The translations under genes and the position numbers were made by a program. Positions 11,525 through 22,405 of a stretch of 64,000 bases of DNA are shown piece by piece. The first letter of the stretch is position 1, and each line of letters begins with the position of its first letter. Origin of the DNA: Ceratodon purpureus (lineage: Eukaryota; Streptophyta; Bryopsida; Pseudoditrichales; Ditrichaceae). Below the pieces are notes generated by a model that did not search any database, was not told the DNA's origin, and saw only the letters and a list, made by a program, of their open reading frames with translations. Where the stretch lies: the NCBI GenBank assembly GCA_014871385.1, contig CM026426.1, positions 33,881,020 through 33,945,019 of the forward strand, written 5' to 3'.

Positions 11525-12658
11525 TTATGATTCAACTTGCTTCTTAAGGCGCTTGAAAGATGTATTACCACTTCGTAGCCTAGGCTGAGTTGAAGTGTCT
11601 TCTGGCTGTACATTTTGAGCACCTATGTCGGTATGAGCTTCATCTGTACCTCTATCCGAAGCCTCCATTAGGAAGGAAGATCCTTCCACCACCGTATCAA
11701 CTGTAACGCTAAGTTTGGGCTCCGAGTTTGCAGAACTTGAACTTGATCCCTGTAAGTACACTCTCTTTCTTTTCTTATACTTCGTTGTGCAATGGTCCTC
11801 TGAAACTATCTCCTGTCGAGGTGCCCACGGTCTATGTTCTGGACGGGCGGGAAACTTAAGTCCTGCCTCCTTCAGAATAGTCTTAACTATCTTCTTGTCA
11901 CTCGGAGAAAAGGTCGGGTACATCTTTAGAAGTGCTCCCGATTTTCCCTCGCATTCCTTCCAAGCAGAACACTGGTCCTTCTGCCGGTGGTATGATAGAC
12001 CATTCTTATCTTTAAACTCCTGCTGGCAGTACAAACACCAAGACCAACGACGTCTATCATTGTAGAAATGATACCTGCAAGTGTAGTGTGATTCGATGAC
12101 GAGTTGCTTGAATTCTTTCTCCGTATATAGGCACACACAGTGCTGCCTACCCTGCTTCAAAGAGTACCGATGTAGAGCCTCTCCTCCCACTGTGACACCC
12201 TCAATAATGCCCACAGGTCCGTTTCGTACCAAATCCAGCCACTTTTCAAACCCTAACACCTTTATGATCCGATGATCTACATTGACATTTATTTTTTTTG
12301 TCAAAAACTTACGTTCAACCGGCCCTCCAGTAGTACCCTCACCGATTTTAGACTGTGCGACAATACCAAACAAAACAGCTGGAGAAGTACTTGGGGCATA
12401 CATTCTGTTGGCACCAGATATGTCTTCACGTAAATATGTCGATGAAGCGCCTAGAGTTACCCTCATGTTCAATCTATCATTCTCCATCAAATCCTGCAAC
12501 CCCACCCCAATAGAACCAACCACCTTCGGACTCCTTTCCTTGTCTTGCTGACAGGATGTACTACCGTGCATACTTCCTTGGGCATTTCCTTCCATACTGA
12601 CCAAACCTTGATGCTCACCTTGTAGCTTTCTCCTAAATACCCTAAACCATAGAAACAA
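11525..12658 (-). CDS. Copy B N-terminal exon with C2HC zinc finger
   Basis: The frame contains GFEKWLDLVRNGPVGIIEGV, the LKQGR and CLYTEKEFKQLV segments and a finger of the same CX2CX12HX5C spacing at 11969-12037. By eye about two thirds of residues match copy A across the GVTVGGE to RYH segment. The frame stops at a TAA (11525-11527) but continues in phase as SSVDPKRKILYEED, where copy A reads through to a similar basic WDDRKRKRF stretch. The TAA is therefore probably a nonsense mutation. Confidence 0.65.
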   Translation of the reverse strand: MFLWFRVFRRKLQGEHQGLVSMEGNAQGSMHGSTSCQQDKERSPKVVGSIGVGLQDLMENDRLNMRVTLGASSTYLREDISGANRMYAPSTSPAVLFGIVAQSKIGEGTTGGPVERKFLTKKINVNVDHRIIKVLGFEKWLDLVRNGPVGIIEGVTVGGEALHRYSLKQGRQHCVCLYTEKEFKQLVIESHYTCRYHFYNDRRRWSWCLYCQQEFKDKNGLSYHRQKDQCSAWKECEGKSGALLKMYPTFSPSDKKIVKTILKEAGLKFPARPEHRPWAPRQEIVSEDHCTTKYKKRKRVYLQGSSSSSANSEPKLSVTVDTVVEGSSFLMEASDRGTDEAHTDIGAQNVQPEDTSTQPRLRSGNTSFKRLKKQVES

Positions 12659-12917
12659 TTGATTAGAGAAACCCTAACTGCCATTGTTACACAGCCCAAA
12701 CCGACCTTTAAGAACCAAATATTTCCAATCCAAAAATATCTCCTTTGGCGACCCTAAACAACCTAAACCAAAAATTACACACAACATATTCGAAAAGCAT
12801 AACAACGTCATCAGCCAAACAAATTAAAATAACTTGACCTATATCACAACTTAAATGCCATACCTCGCAGCTGGAGCCTTCAACTCTACAAACCGACGTT
12901 GAACTTCGCATCTCCAC

Positions 12918-13380
12918 CTACGTCACAATACCAATACTGCCGCACACCATACCGGAAGCACTCCACGCCATCCCGACACCGTCGCTGCAGGTCTACCTAA
13001 ACCCTAATGTACTCATCCTACTAAGTTTTACAGGAAAGACAACTAAAAAAAGTTCCAAAACAACTTTCTCATTGCGATAACGCAGCACAATAGTGGGTGG
13101 CAGCACAGCCACATCAACGTAGAACAAGACTCGGCCCAGAATAAAACCCGACTACCACTGTAGACGATGAAGTCTAATGAAGTAGCGAAGGGAACTTGGA
13201 CGAAAAGGTTTGCAAGCTGGCATACCGCGTGGGCCCGGGACCTGGGCCATCACGGGCCGCCCGGGATCTGGAGGGAGCCAGGCCCGCCATAGACCCAGCC
13301 GCCATTTCGACGGGCAGGGTAAGGCAGCCCGCAACATTGGCGGAATGGGGTTTGTGGGGGGGTAGCTAACGTCCGGCCTT
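12918..13380. other. 5' flank of copy B and GC-rich patch
   Basis: The first part is upstream of copy B. 13200-13340 is unusually GC-rich for the surroundings (runs such as GGGCCCGGGACC and GGGCCGCCCGGG) and has no ORF I can support. Confidence 0.35.
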
Positions 13381-15227
13381 CCTTAAGGTCCCATAAAAAT
13401 TCAGCTTAAATCATTTTTTACATTTCTACTCAGGTTTTATATCATGTACAACACTCATGCATTACATGACAAGTTAGATGTGAGTGATGAGATGAGAATG
13501 CTCTCTACTTTATACAAGTGGAGTGGAGTTGTGTCCAACAATGCATATGGGATATGTAAACTTCGAGATGAAGCACCTAGTTAGTCTTTTTTTTATAACA
13601 TCTATAACTTTTGCAAAGAGTCTTCAAATGACATAAAAGTTGTTGGAAGTGAAAGATTACTTGATTTATAAACTTTTCTCAGACCAACAAAAGTTCAAAA
13701 AAGTTAATCTTCTATGCACAAATGACCTCCGAAAAACTGTTATGAATGCATTTTATTTTTTTGATCTTTACATGGCTGCAATGATTTGTTCATATCTTTT
13801 TCATAAAAACTTCTTTTAACACAAAACTTGTTGAAGGTAGAAGAAGAATTTCTTTCTTAACTTTTGTTAGTTGAACACAATTCTCTAAACCTTCATCTTC
13901 TATGCTCAATTGGACTCCAAAAATCTGTGTACAACACATTTGAAAAGCCTCACTTAGTGTCTTGCTACTTCTTAACCCATATTCTTTGTGAACTAATGTG
14001 AGTGAGCTTGATTACAAAAGGAGCACATTCTCTCCTTCACAATTCATATTGGCTTCCACTAGAGGTAAAGTTTTAGTAAGAAGTAAATATTTCTTATCTT
14101 TTGGCAATTTTGAAAATAATTCATATTATTTTCAGCAAAAATTGCCAATAATATCCTAAAATTTTTGGCATCTATTTTTTGAATTATTTTTTGCCAAACT
14201 TGCCCTTAACCTACAGTAGTAACATTGTCCACCGCAAAATAACGTGAATGTGTTCACACTATGATGTTCGTGAACAAGCTGGTTAATTATATAGGACGTG
14301 CACAAAGGTGCGGTGGCATAGATGTGTGCTTTCATATTGGAGTGGACATAGAGCAAATTAACTTCGAACTTGGTAGCTACCTTGTGGACGTTCTCCAAAC
14401 CTTTGCAAATGACTTGTTTTTTTACTATACATGGAAAAATCACACTTTTCGGACTTCTTTCTTACCACCTTACTACCAAAGTTAATAACTTCTACCAAGT
14501 CCTTTGCCACATATGACGATGACTAGATTCGGGCCCTAGCTACCATATGTAGTGTGAAAATGTTGCTCCGTACCATTGTGCTAGCTTTAAGGTTGGCTAC
14601 TTTGCACCCCTTGGTAGCGAGGGGGTCTCATTTTCTTTACAAGCCAAACAAGGTTAAGTTTGGACAACTAGCTCCTTTAAGGTTGGTTTTATTTTCACTG
14701 GCCAATAAGTTCAACTTGCCGCCTTTGCACAATCCATTCGGCAAGGTCTTATTGTGACATTTATGAAAAATTGTGACAAGGATGACTTTCCGCAAAGTTT
14801 TTGTTTGTCCATGTTTAAAACGCAACTCGTCCCTTATTTGGTAATTCCGAAATCAATCGTTCTACAAAAACGTTAAGGTAGAACCAGCCCATCTTAAAAT
14901 CGATATTCAAATAAAAGCACTTGTCTTGCACAAGGTACAGGGAATTTACTTGGAATGTTTGCAAAAAAATAAAACTAAAACCAAAAAAAATAAAAATAAA
15001 ATTACCTTTGCACTCTTAAAAAAATGAAAAATTGGGAGTAGAATTTGCCATAGCTTGGCAAGGAGGCCCGACCCCGCTCAGCCTTGCGCAGCAATTGTTT
15101 CATTTAAAGTGACTGTGCTGCGGCACATGCAGTAGGCTTTTTTGCAGCCCCTACCGCAGACTAACTATGCGCTATGCGTTGAAACGTGCCCGCCACTCGG
15201 CATTAATTAAGTAATGAGGTGAAGAGG

Positions 15228-15320
15228 TCAGGGGTATGGTATGGGTATGGTGATGGTATGGCATGGTGATGGTATGGCATGGTGATAATGATGATATGGT
15301 AATGGTATGATATGCATGGT
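15228..15320 (+). repeat. Degenerate GGTATG / ATGGTG simple repeat
   Basis: A run of imperfect 5-6-bp units (GGTATG, GGTGATG, GCATGG) with almost no C on the plus strand. It is microsatellite-like, with no coding potential. Confidence 0.7.
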
Positions 15321-15559
15321 ACGGAATTGGGGATTTGTCCCATATTGTTTGAAAATGTAGAGGAGGTCAGGAAGTATATAGAGTGGGAGTTGGGGGCGGA
15401 GAAACATGAAAGGGTGCTAGGTTGTCATGCTAATTCATCAACCCACACTAGTTCACCAACTCACACTAATTCATTTTGCCTTAGTTTCATAAGTGCCACG
15501 TGACACCTCCAAGGGGGGTCCATGTGGTACTCTTCACAAGAATCATTAATTAATTAATG

Positions 15560-15592
15560 CTTAAGGTGTATAATTACACTATACACCTTAAG
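15560..15592. repeat. Perfect 12-bp hairpin
   Basis: CTTAAGGTGTAT at 15560-15571 is followed by a 9-nt loop and its exact reverse complement at 15581-15592, next to TTAATTAATTAA. It could be a MITE remnant or a chance palindrome in AT-rich DNA. No gene lies nearby. Confidence 0.6.
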
Positions 15593-16724
15593 TGCATAAC
15601 ACATATAATACATATGCTCTGCACTGTAGACTACCTCTATAGTGCGTTGGAGTTGGAGGAGTGTGAAGATTTGAAGGCTAGAGCAACGGAAAGAGAACTT
15701 AGATGGTATTTTTTCTCACTTATTTTTTGAATTTTATTATTTTTTTCAATCTTTATTAGTATATACCGTACGTGATAGGCCAGTTCAACACCTTGCTGTC
15801 GAGTAATTATTATTTTTTCGTATTTTCAATTCAAAAGTTCAATTTTCGTACCAATTCCGTGTTTTTTGAGTACATATACAATTTTTGCTAAGAATAGAAA
15901 ATTTTGGATTTTTTGGCAATTTCAATTTTAATCTAATTTCCGTCAAATTGGCCTATCACATACGGAATGTGAATTTCAAATGTACATAGAATCTAACTTG
16001 GTGTTATATCACATAATTAGGGTTTTCAAGTTTCATATTAATTGTGATTGAAGTATTTTGAATATGTACTATGCTAATGTGTTTTGATGTGCATTTCATG
16101 TGCACATATTGCAATAGAAAATCTCAATTGTAATACAATGATTGATGTTTGGAGATACATGAAGGAAAGGAGAACTCATCATTTTCTTTGAATGGTAAGC
16201 ATTTTTTTATTTTTTATTTTTGAACATGATTGTATATGATAATTTTAATTCAATTCATAAATCTACCTTCAGTTATAATGTTGAAAGTCCTGTTAAAGAG
16301 GTTCTAAAAGTTATGGATGTTGAATAACGTTTGCAAGTGAACAAAGGATTTAAATTATAGTGCTTTGAATGTATTATGATAATACTCAAATGTCATGTAT
16401 GACATGTTGTTAAAACATATTTGTACCATTTCCATATTTATGAAAAAATTATTCAAAAATTAATTTTAGAACCCCACTAAGGTGAATTTAGCATGTTCTA
16501 AAACAAGGTCATTTTATAAGATCCAGTCCACCAAACATGTCGAAGACCTTAGTGAAAAATCACAAGTGCCCTCGGGCAATAAGTCATAAGAGAAGCTTTG
16601 AAGAGCGTGTTCTCACCAAACCTCCACACCAAAAACCAAAAAATAACACCTTCGGTAGAATTTTCATATTAGATTTTACAAGTAGACAATAGAAATTTAC
16701 ACTGACAAATCCAATGTAAATACT

Positions 16725-17625
16725 TTACCTCTAAAGTTTCTTGAAAATGTTTCTCCAAAAAGCGCTCCAAAACTGCCATGTTTAATGTGAAAAGCATGAA
16801 TGACTACAAATCATTACTTTCAATTCTAACTGTAAGATCTTAGTAGATATTTCAAACAATTCCATCATAATTGACTGTAGAGATTAGAAGATTATAGCAA
16901 TTGAAATTTGAAAAAAAAAAAAATTTAACACAATTTTTAACTAGATTGATATACTCTAATTTTTTTTTCTTGAATATTTTGCATTATAAACTTTTGGAGG
17001 TTTTGGTGCATGACAAAAATGACTAAGTTAGCTAATTTTATAAAAAAAATTACACACAAAAGACAAGTGTAGCAGATAAAAAAATATATTTTAATTAAAT
17101 TAAATTCACAAGATTTTTTTTTCATATTTTTTTTAAAAAAAATTCCAGTATTTCACAAAGTTCCAATCCAAAAAAGCAAAGTAAAGATTGGTTTCCATCC
17201 TTAACCCTTAAAGGACAAAGTGGCAAAATCAAGTTTTTTTAAGGTTTGGGCATGTACCTGTAACATTCTTGTGTATTCATCTTAATAAAAAATATTGTTT
17301 TCAACATGCTACACTTGACTTTTGAGTGTATTTTTTTAAAAATAAAATTAGCTAACTTAGTCTTCTTTGACATGCATGATGCAGCGAAACTTCATAATGC
17401 AAAAAACCTAAGAAAAAAAAAGTTAGAATGTGTCAATCTAGGCAAAAATCTTGTCAAAAAAGTTTGTTTTCAAATTTCAATTGCTATAATCTTCTAATCT
17501 CTATGGTCAACTATATGGTTTTTTAGTCATTCATGCTTTTTTACATTGGAAATGGCAATGGCAGCTTTGGAGCGTTTTCAGTGATATATATACAAGGAAT
17601 TTTAGGGGTTAAGTGAAAAAATGGA
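16725..17625. repeat. Long inverted repeat / foldback element
   Basis: The left arm (about 16725-17125) and right arm (about 17290-17625) are diverged inverted copies. Matching landmarks are AGCGCTCCAAAACTGCCAT versus the complement of a similar block near 17553-17575; GCATGAATGACT near 16795 versus AGTCATTCATGC near 17527; and AGATTAGAAGATTATAGCAA near 16880 versus its complement near 17480. Short ORFs in opposite directions at 16937-17125 and 17306-17497 share the peptide IKLANLV, as expected from inverted copies. The loop is about 165 bp. No clean terminal repeat or target duplication was found. Confidence 0.65.
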
Positions 17626-18818
17626 AAAACCTAAATAATTTTTTTTTGTAACCTTTATGGAAGAAAGAAGAAGTTTTTTTGGTACATTGCTTGAAACAAT
17701 AATAAAAGTTTTGATCTATTGTCGAATGAACATTGCCTACTACAAGAAGTATTTTTTTACAGAAGTATTAAAGAAGTCAACTATAAGTATTTATAGAAAA
17801 CATCTCAATTGTAATAGATGTATATAGCATAACTACCCAAATTGTCCACTGAACACAAAATTCCACTTTGGATACCATTACACTTTTTTAAAAATGTATA
17901 AATGAAAGAGAAGTAGATTCCCTCAAAATTCTTGTTACGGCAAACATTCACAAAAAAAAATAAAAAATAAAAATAAAAATAAAAATTGACACCTTAGGTA
18001 CGTGCCCATACTTTCAAAAAAGCCCAAAATTGGATAATTGTCTTTTAGAAGTTAAAACTTGTATTTGCTGAAGATGAGGTTTTTACAAGGCATCGTTAGC
18101 CTCATTTACATATCTTAAAAAAATGAGGCATTGCAAAACTATGAAAGCCACAATATTACACCGACTTTATACAAGGTCTGGAGCTAGCCGAAAGGTGGGC
18201 CAGATTTTCCATCCTTGCATCCTCCAATTAGGCCTAAGTTTAGGGTTCAAGCCCTATACCATGTAAAGCCATACAATACGTGTCAATACTAGATCTCATT
18301 TTACAACTTGTCCATCATTCTTAATTGGTTATGTGAAAGTTGAAATGCATAAATATTGTCAAAAGAAAGTAGATGTATTGTAGTGCATTGTTGACCTTGA
18401 GTTGGCGGTTTGTTTTGTTGGTGTAAATAAAAAATGTTACACTTTTCTATATTAAAACAATGTACTTATCACTCCCTCAAACTTGAAAAATACAGTTTTT
18501 TATTCTTTAGACTTGTAAATAGAATATTTGTTGAAACATTAAACAAATATTTCTCGATATACTTGTTATTAGTAAACTCTTTTATATGTTAAGACTTCCT
18601 TCCAAAATTTGAATATTAAACATTTTCATTATATAATCTGAACATATACAAAAGATTGGGATAACATAGGTATAACATCAATAAATAGTGTTGTAAAATT
18701 ATCAATATCTTAAATGTTATAAAATTATTACAATTTTACAACAACCATCAAATAAAATTTCTAATTTTTATTTTTTTTTACTTTTTAATTTTACAAATAA
18801 TTAAAAAAAAAATTAAAA

Positions 18819-18823
<5 letters not shown>

Positions 18824-18864
<41 letters not shown>
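18824..18864 (+). repeat. (TA)n microsatellite
   Basis: About 20 uninterrupted TA units, flanked by an A/T-only stretch. Composition is the only evidence. Confidence 0.95.
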
Positions 18865-18874
<10 letters not shown>

Positions 18875-20638
18875 TCTGACTTCATTACATACTATTCTCA
18901 TAATATATATTTGTTGGTTCTAATTTTCTTCAATATACACCAAAACTTTTTTTTTCCTAGTTTTACCTATATATCATGGCGAGATCCCTTAAAAGGAATG
19001 GGTTAGGATCTTTTGTACTCCTTGTTGTGCTCAAGTTTGTTTTAAATTTTGTATAAACTTCAATGCAATCAAACATGCATTTAAATGACATGTCAATCTT
19101 TGTGATGGTTTTTCAACTGCTAGAAGACAACTCAAAGCTACAAACATGGTCAATTTGGAGATATAACAAAGAACAAGGATTATTACGTAATCAACTGTTG
19201 GGAAGTTATACGGATAAAATGTTTTGAGATCAAACGAGGGTAAAATAAAATAAAAATACTTTCTCCTCCTTGTATGAGATTTTTGCATTGAGTATCAAAA
19301 AAATTAACGTTTCAAAGCCTGCAAGTGCTAACGTTGAAATTAGAGTTGCACTTATCCTTACAAGACTTGTAACTAGTACTTTGTTTTTAATAATTAGAAA
19401 TCTATGTGGTATAGCAAAGAGTACAACCTCTGTAATTGAACAAAAGTATTGAAAAGTCATCAAATCACATTTATTACCTACAATAATAAATATAGATTCA
19501 TTGTAAAGAAAAGACAATATCTTATGATTTTGAGTCCTTAAAAGTTACATCTTACATCATCAGTGCCAAATATGGTTCTAATATACCAATTGTTGCTCCT
19601 TGTAGAGATGTTTTTCCAGAATGCTACTATCAAAAAGGATAATACTTGGATCTCCTAGAGTGAAAAATAGATGCACATTGTAAGTTTTAGAATATTGTTT
19701 TTGGATGGGTAAAAAGTAGTCATGATTGGTCTATATTTTAAGAAGATTGCCTCAAGCCAAGAAGTAATGCAAAATAAATATTTACCTTGCAAATTGATAG
19801 GAGATGCAACATATCCAACGTAATTGTGTCAAAGACCTTGGTACTTTTAGGTGTTTCTTATAAAAATGTATAAGCACCTCACTTTGTACTTTAAATTACC
19901 CAATGTTAGAAGTTCTTCTTTGCAAAATTGTTGTGTTTTCTATGTCATACAAAGTTTAAGGTGGAATAATCAAATAGCAATCATGGAGAAATCCTTAAGT
20001 TGATACCTAAAATTTATAATTTTATACACTTGCATTGTTATATCACAAAGTACAAAAATTCTACAAAATTTCAAAGTTATGCATCTTTTAACTTGAATAA
20101 AAGAATAGACTACCTAGCAGAACGACTTCTTAGATGGAAAATGAATACTGAGAGATGCACTCTTAATATTTTGTAGATCTACTGAATTCCTCAGTATTTA
20201 TTGCAATGAAAAAGTTGTACAAAAATTTGACTTTTTATGATTTTTCAGCAGATTTTGAAAGTGTGCAAGCAATTTCGCTATAGCCAACCGTCAAATTAGC
20301 CAGACAAATATCTATTAGATATGCATGGCTGCATGGCAGCTTGTACTTGCACTGCTCAAAGTGTACTTTGTACTCCATAGCGATTACGTAGCACTGAACG
20401 TTGGCTACCGTGGAATTTAATTAATGCCGACCCTCAAAAAGTTGTTTACTGTGGCGCTTTTGTTTGCTTTGAGGGGACGCTTCACTCTCCAACGCATTTT
20501 AGTCCTCTTTTGAGTGATTAAAGGACATTGTCTTCAATTCCTTTGATGTGTTGGAATTTGTTTTGCGTCAATACTTCCAGTGTGCATGATTGGTTTAAAA
20601 GTTAATGTCAATTTTTATTTATTTTTTTTCATTGTGTC

Positions 20639-20878
20639 TTATGCAATTCTCTTGCTTGGAAGGAAGTATAACTTTCTTGTGAAGTTACGCATAATGGATG
20701 ATACCGCAATAAGACTACATGTATGAGGAGGATTCAGTTGTCTTGGTCTGGCAGAACACTTTGCAGAGGTTGTAGCCCTAGAGGTGCAAAGATTTGTTAC
20801 CGCTAGTGTAGCTTGAAAGAGAGAAGCTAGGCAAAGGATAAGCGATAGGGAAAGAAACGCAAAGTAACGGGTCCTCAC
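20639..20878 (-). CDS. Small ORF with predicted signal peptide
   Basis: The 79-codon frame begins MRTRYFAFLSLSLILCLASL, with a basic N terminus, a strongly hydrophobic core and small residues (ATLA) near residue 26. That is a textbook secretory signal peptide. The rest contains four cysteines and no recognised domain. It stands alone in AT-rich DNA and could be a first exon or a decayed secreted-peptide gene. Composition is more GC-balanced than the flanks, which mildly supports coding. Confidence 0.35.
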   Translation of the reverse strand: MRTRYFAFLSLSLILCLASLFQATLAVTNLCTSRATTSAKCSARPRQLNPPHTCSLIAVSSIMRNFTRKLYFLPSKRIA

Positions 20879-22317
20879 TCATGACTCAGTCCAACAAGGT
20901 GCAGCTCAGTCTTTTTTTAATGGGAGAGAATAGTAGGATATTGCTCATAATATGTCAAGCCATTTTTTAATAGTTGAAACAGTGTCATAATCCAGTTTCG
21001 TAGAGAAATGTCATTGAAAGGGTAGTGCGTCATTGTACAATATCATCCTTCTTACCTGAATGTTATCATCGTCAAGGAGAAGCATCCTTGACTGGAGCCG
21101 CTAGGAACCAAAGAATAATGAACCAAGGCACCATGGATTTAGTTGGTTGATTTTTTTCCCTTGAAAATCCAAATTTTCTCACTCATTAGGGGACAGGAAA
21201 GGAAGCAACAACCTTTTGTATGCCTTGTATCGATTGGTTGTTTCTTCTCTTTTCCTTTGCGGCCCTACTCTTTTGGTAAGATGATCGTCGTTATTAGGGT
21301 ATCTCATCTAACGTTGTGGCCCATTGTCTTTCCACTTGTTGTTGCAAGCTATGGCTATCAAATTTTGTCGCAACGTCTATTAGCAATTCCAAGTACTTAA
21401 CCTAACAAGATTTAATTTAGGCGCAATTGCAATGTTCCTTGCTCTTGTAATGCTTACTATTTCTTGAATATCTGTTTTTTGGGTTTATGGATTGCAAAGA
21501 TATCCCTGCCATGGCTGCGCTAGGCTGCTCAATCTAGCTATGGATCTCCACTTCGTTAAATTATTTTGTTCATGGTCGTTTTCGGTTGCATAATGATTAC
21601 TTTGTATATATTGTGTTTGCTACCCACGTGCAACCTTCACATCTTTGTATTGTACATTAGCAAGGTCTATATAGAAAAGTCCGTCATGGAAAATCCCTCT
21701 AAGATAATGATGTTTGGCATCAAGAGATCAAAGATGTTTGGGGCCAATATTTGACAAAAACGAGTGGAAGATCACTAGTAATGTGTCACGAGAGGTGCAA
21801 CACCATTCCAAGGACCTCTATTGTTGAGTATTCAGGAGAAAGTCAGTATAGAATGACACTAATTCTTTGGGATTTTCTTGAGGTTTTGTACACTAAGATT
21901 AAGAAGATTGAGGGGAATTGGGCTGCATATGCAATTGTTGCCTACAACAAACGTTGATCTCTCCTAGAGAGTAGGCGGATAAGGGCGCAACAAGTTGGAG
22001 CACCTCACAACCAAACACTTTAAACTCCAGAGACTTGGGTTAGTATCCTTGGTGAAGAATCCCTTACCGTTGCATTGTTGGTGAGTGAGTTGTCTAAACC
22101 TACTTCTTCTACAATCACTTTAGAGTGGGGTGTAGGTTATTCTTGTGAGCTGCCGGCTGGAATGAAACTTGTATGTAAGCGAAAGGCGGATAGCAAAGTG
22201 TAAAGAGCAGAAAATTGGAGAGTGAAGAACAAAGAATTGAGACTAGATCCCAAGAATAGAATACTTTTACTAAGTTTAGAAGTTAAAGTTAAATGATTCA
22301 AAGAGTTGTTGGATTAA

Positions 22318-22405
22318 TGTTGGAATATTGTTGGAATATTGTTGGAATATTGTTGGAATATTGTTGGAGTATTATTGAAATATCGTTGGACTATTGTTGG
22401 ACTAT
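22318..22405 (+). repeat. 11-bp minisatellite, eight units
   Basis: Eight tandem copies of TGTTGGAATAT. The first four are identical and the last four carry one or two changes (TGTTGGAGTAT, TATTGAAATAT, CGTTGGACTAT, TGTTGGACTAT). The homogeneous left half and diverged right half suggest recent expansion from one side. Confidence 0.9.

Larger units (their letters stand above)
8317..12658 (-). pseudogene. Copy B: paralog of the zinc-finger/Ulp1 gene with in-frame stops
   Basis: Exons recognised by alignment to copy A: about 12640-10961 (interrupted by TAA at 11525-11527), 10833-9991, 9779 to about 9432, a poorly defined Ser/Gln-rich part at about 9431-9290, 9218-8571 (interrupted by TGA at 8811-8813) and 8454-8317. 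Splice sites are mostly canonical (CAGTTG|GTGAGT, AACCAA|GTAAGT, AGCGAT|GTAAGT). The terminal exon encodes 45 residues starting MTDLFGHDAVLEVRSDLKKA, matching MSHIFGEKEVLEIKAELKIA in copy A. The zinc-finger, helical, unknown and Ulp1 regions are collinear with copy A. The intron present in copy A between GAVGKLQ and GVTVGGE is absent here. The true start is uncertain; a Met at 12595 is an alternative. Two nonsense codons suggest a pseudogene. Confidence 0.7.
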
